From an uncultured Eggerthellaceae bacterium (GTDB lineage Bacteria > Actinomycetota > Coriobacteriia > Coriobacteriales > Eggerthellaceae): a stretch of DNA of 5,900 nt. Shown here piece after piece: positions 4,590 through 5,900 of the stretch. How positions within the stretch are numbered: position 1 is the stretch's first letter; each line of letters begins with the position of its first letter. The position numbers were made by a program, and so were the translations under genes. Under the pieces are notes generated by a model that saw nothing but the letters and a program-made list of their open reading frames with translations, had not been told where the DNA came from and searched no databases. The DNA lies in assembly GCA_934623455.1 (NCBI GenBank), contig CAKTVK010000118.1, positions 1-5,900 on the forward strand, read 5' to 3'.

Positions 4590-5699
4590 ATGGACGAAAA
4601 ACTGAAAAATCCCTTCACGCCTGTTGTTGGCAAAGTTCCCGTCTTCATGGCCGGCCGCAACAACATCATCGCCGACATGGAGGAGCTATTCGATGAGGGC
4701 CCCTCGTCCCCTTCTGTTATTTCTCTTCTTGTTGGCGCACGCGGTACAGGAAAAACAGCGCTTCTCTCCTACTTTGCCCGCGAAGCAGAAGCAAGAGGTT
4801 GGGTTGCCGTACAGGTTTCCTGCGCAAAAGACATGCTTGAAGAAATATACTCACACACAATTCGCTCAGCCGAGCACCTAATCGATTCTGCACCAAAAAA
4901 GAAACTGAAAAGCGTCTCGATAGCAAAAATCGGCGCCTTAGAATGGGACAACGCCCAAGAAGAACCGCGAAGTTGGCGCACGAAAATGGAAAATATCCTG
5001 GATGCGCTCGCAGATACCGATACCGGTCTTTTGATTACCGTTGATGAAGTCAATTCTTCCATTCCCGAAATGACAACCCTTGTTTCGGCGTTTCAGCACT
5101 TCATAGACGAAGACCGTAAAGTTGCCCTGCTCATGGCTGGCCTGCCCTATGGCCTCTCTGCTCTTTTATCGGGTAAAACCACTTCGTTTCTTAGACGAGC
5201 TGCCCGATACAATCTAGGACCGATCAGTGATTATGATGTTAGAGAAGCACTTGTCGTGACAATGGAAAAAGGCGGCAAAACCTTCAAACCGGAAGCTCTT
5301 GATAAAGCAGTTGAAGCAATTAACGGCTTCCCCTATATGCTTCAACTCGTAGGCTATCGGGCATGGAGGATTTCGACCGATCGAACAATAATCAATGTCC
5401 AAGACATAGAAAATGCCATCTCTATTGCCCAAACAGAACTCGAAGAACGCGTATACGAAGCAACATGGTTTGAGCTAACGCCCGCCGATAAAGAGTTTCT
5501 TTATGCGCTTCTCGAAGACGATTCGGTAACGCTGCAATCAACCTTGGCATCCAGGCTAGGAAAAACCAGCGCGCATGTTTCGCGGTACAAGAAAAGGCTC
5601 CTTCAGGAGGGCGTAATCCAAGAGAAGTCCAGGGGTGTGATCGAATTCTGCCTGCCAGGATTCAGAAGCTATGTCACGCAGATGAAGGAAAATGAATAA
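4590..5699 (+). CDS. AAA/STAND-type ATPase with C-terminal winged helix (NPFTP family)
   Basis: 369 residues. The ATG at 4590 follows AGGAGG (4575-4580) by nine bases, a strong ribosome site. The N-terminal NPFTPVVG (7-14) and AGR (21-23) are the hallmark opening of an actinobacterial/coriobacterial family of stand-alone ATP-binding proteins. Walker A is GARGTGKT (49-56) and Walker B is LLITVDEVN (147-155). MAGLP (182-186) looks like the sensor-1 strand, and LRRAAR (201-206) and GFPYMLQLVGYRAW (246-259) match conserved parts of the Orc1/Cdc6-like fold. Residues about 297-355 (TPADKEFLYALL, then ASRLGKTSAHVSRYKKRLLQ and EGVIQEK) form a winged helix. The ATPase core and DNA-binding end suggest a signalling or regulatory switch; no target is known. 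Similar ATPases are found alone or next to toxin-like genes, but no such neighbour lies within the window. Its codon use is visibly less GC-rich than the hydrolase gene. It may bind its own upstream repeats, which is an inference. Confidence 0.88.
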   Translation: MDEKLKNPFTPVVGKVPVFMAGRNNIIADMEELFDEGPSSPSVISLLVGARGTGKTALLSYFAREAEARGWVAVQVSCAKDMLEEIYSHTIRSAEHLIDSAPKKKLKSVSIAKIGALEWDNAQEEPRSWRTKMENILDALADTDTGLLITVDEVNSSIPEMTTLVSAFQHFIDEDRKVALLMAGLPYGLSALLSGKTTSFLRRAARYNLGPISDYDVREALVVTMEKGGKTFKPEALDKAVEAINGFPYMLQLVGYRAWRISTDRTIINVQDIENAISIAQTELEERVYEATWFELTPADKEFLYALLEDDSVTLQSTLASRLGKTSAHVSRYKKRLLQEGVIQEKSRGVIEFCLPGFRSYVTQMKENE

Positions 5700-5715
5700 A
5701 CGCCGAATCGTTCAC

Positions 5716-5750
5716 GCTCTCTGTCCACTGATCCTTCCTGGACAGAGAGC
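5716..5750 (+). terminator. 12-bp perfect hairpin after the ATPase gene
   Basis: GCTCTCTGTCCA at 5716-5727 pairs fully with TGGACAGAGAGC at 5739-5750 around an 11-base loop, 17 bases after the stop codon. The position fits a terminator, but no T-run follows directly; the next T-rich stretch is at about 5778-5792. It may be a weak or factor-aided terminator or an mRNA 3'-end stabiliser. Confidence 0.6.
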
Positions 5751-5819
5751 AAGTGCGGCTGTTTGCAAGCAGTTACATTTGCTCTTATTTTCCTGTCATC
5801 CCCGCCCGCTCGCGCCGTT

Positions 5820-5828
5820 TGCTATAAA
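5820..5828 (+). promoter_or_regulatory. Extended -10 promoter for a gene beyond the window
   Basis: TGCTATAAA is an extended -10 element (TGn plus a 5/6 match to TATAAT). No TTGACA-like -35 is visible, as is normal for extended -10 promoters. A ribosome site follows at 5885-5890. Confidence 0.55.
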
Positions 5829-5884
5829 ATGATAGTTTTGAAACAACACACCGCAGCAAAACGCGCGCCGAGCAAAGCGCATCC

Positions 5885-5890
5885 AAGGAG
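5885..5890 (+). promoter_or_regulatory. Ribosome binding site of the next gene
   Basis: AAGGAG with 10 bases left before the window ends. The start codon should lie at or just past the right edge. Confidence 0.55.
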
Positions 5891-5900
5891 AGAGCCCACA

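Overview
The window looks like a chromosomal segment of a mid-GC actinobacterium, most likely of the class Coriobacteriia (Eggerthella/Slackia-like gut anaerobes). The assignment is an inference. It rests on three things: a tiny protein starting MCFRP, a start I remember from that group; a Mbeg1-like (DUF2974) hydrolase; and an NPFTP-type AAA ATPase. No rRNA, tRNA, CRISPR array, transposase or phage gene was seen.

Layout. Bases 2-256 hold the C-terminal end of a PucR/CdaR-type transcription regulator (+). Bases 257-848 are an A-rich stretch with no convincing gene, containing a 10-bp inverted repeat. Bases 849-1052 (+) encode a 67-residue collagen-like peptide made almost entirely of three-residue repeats ending in Pro, partly built from a perfect 36-bp tandem DNA repeat. 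It is followed at once by a strong intrinsic terminator. A second perfect inverted repeat lies between this gene and the convergent minus-strand genes.

On the minus strand, 2374 down to 1209 is a tight two-gene operon. It encodes a short CobW/COG0523-family P-loop GTPase with only the G domain and, two bases further on, a protein with a His/Cys-rich N-terminus. Together they look like a metal- or cofactor-handling pair. Upstream on the same strand, 4003-2444 encodes a 519-residue Mbeg1-like alpha/beta hydrolase (GHSKGG nucleophile motif) with a large insertion and a low-complexity tail. A coding-looking open frame interrupted by one TAG lies just upstream of its start.

Divergently, 4590-5699 (+) encodes a 369-residue AAA/STAND-type ATPase with a C-terminal winged helix. 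Its upstream region carries short direct repeats spaced in multiples of about 10 bp (4426-4502), next to a good -10 box without a -35 box. After it come a 12-bp perfect hairpin, an extended -10 promoter and a ribosome binding site for a gene that starts just past the window.

The clearest functional unit is the GTPase plus His-rich protein pair. The most unusual items are the Gly-Ala-Pro peptide and the phased repeat array. None of this can be called a new system from sequence alone.
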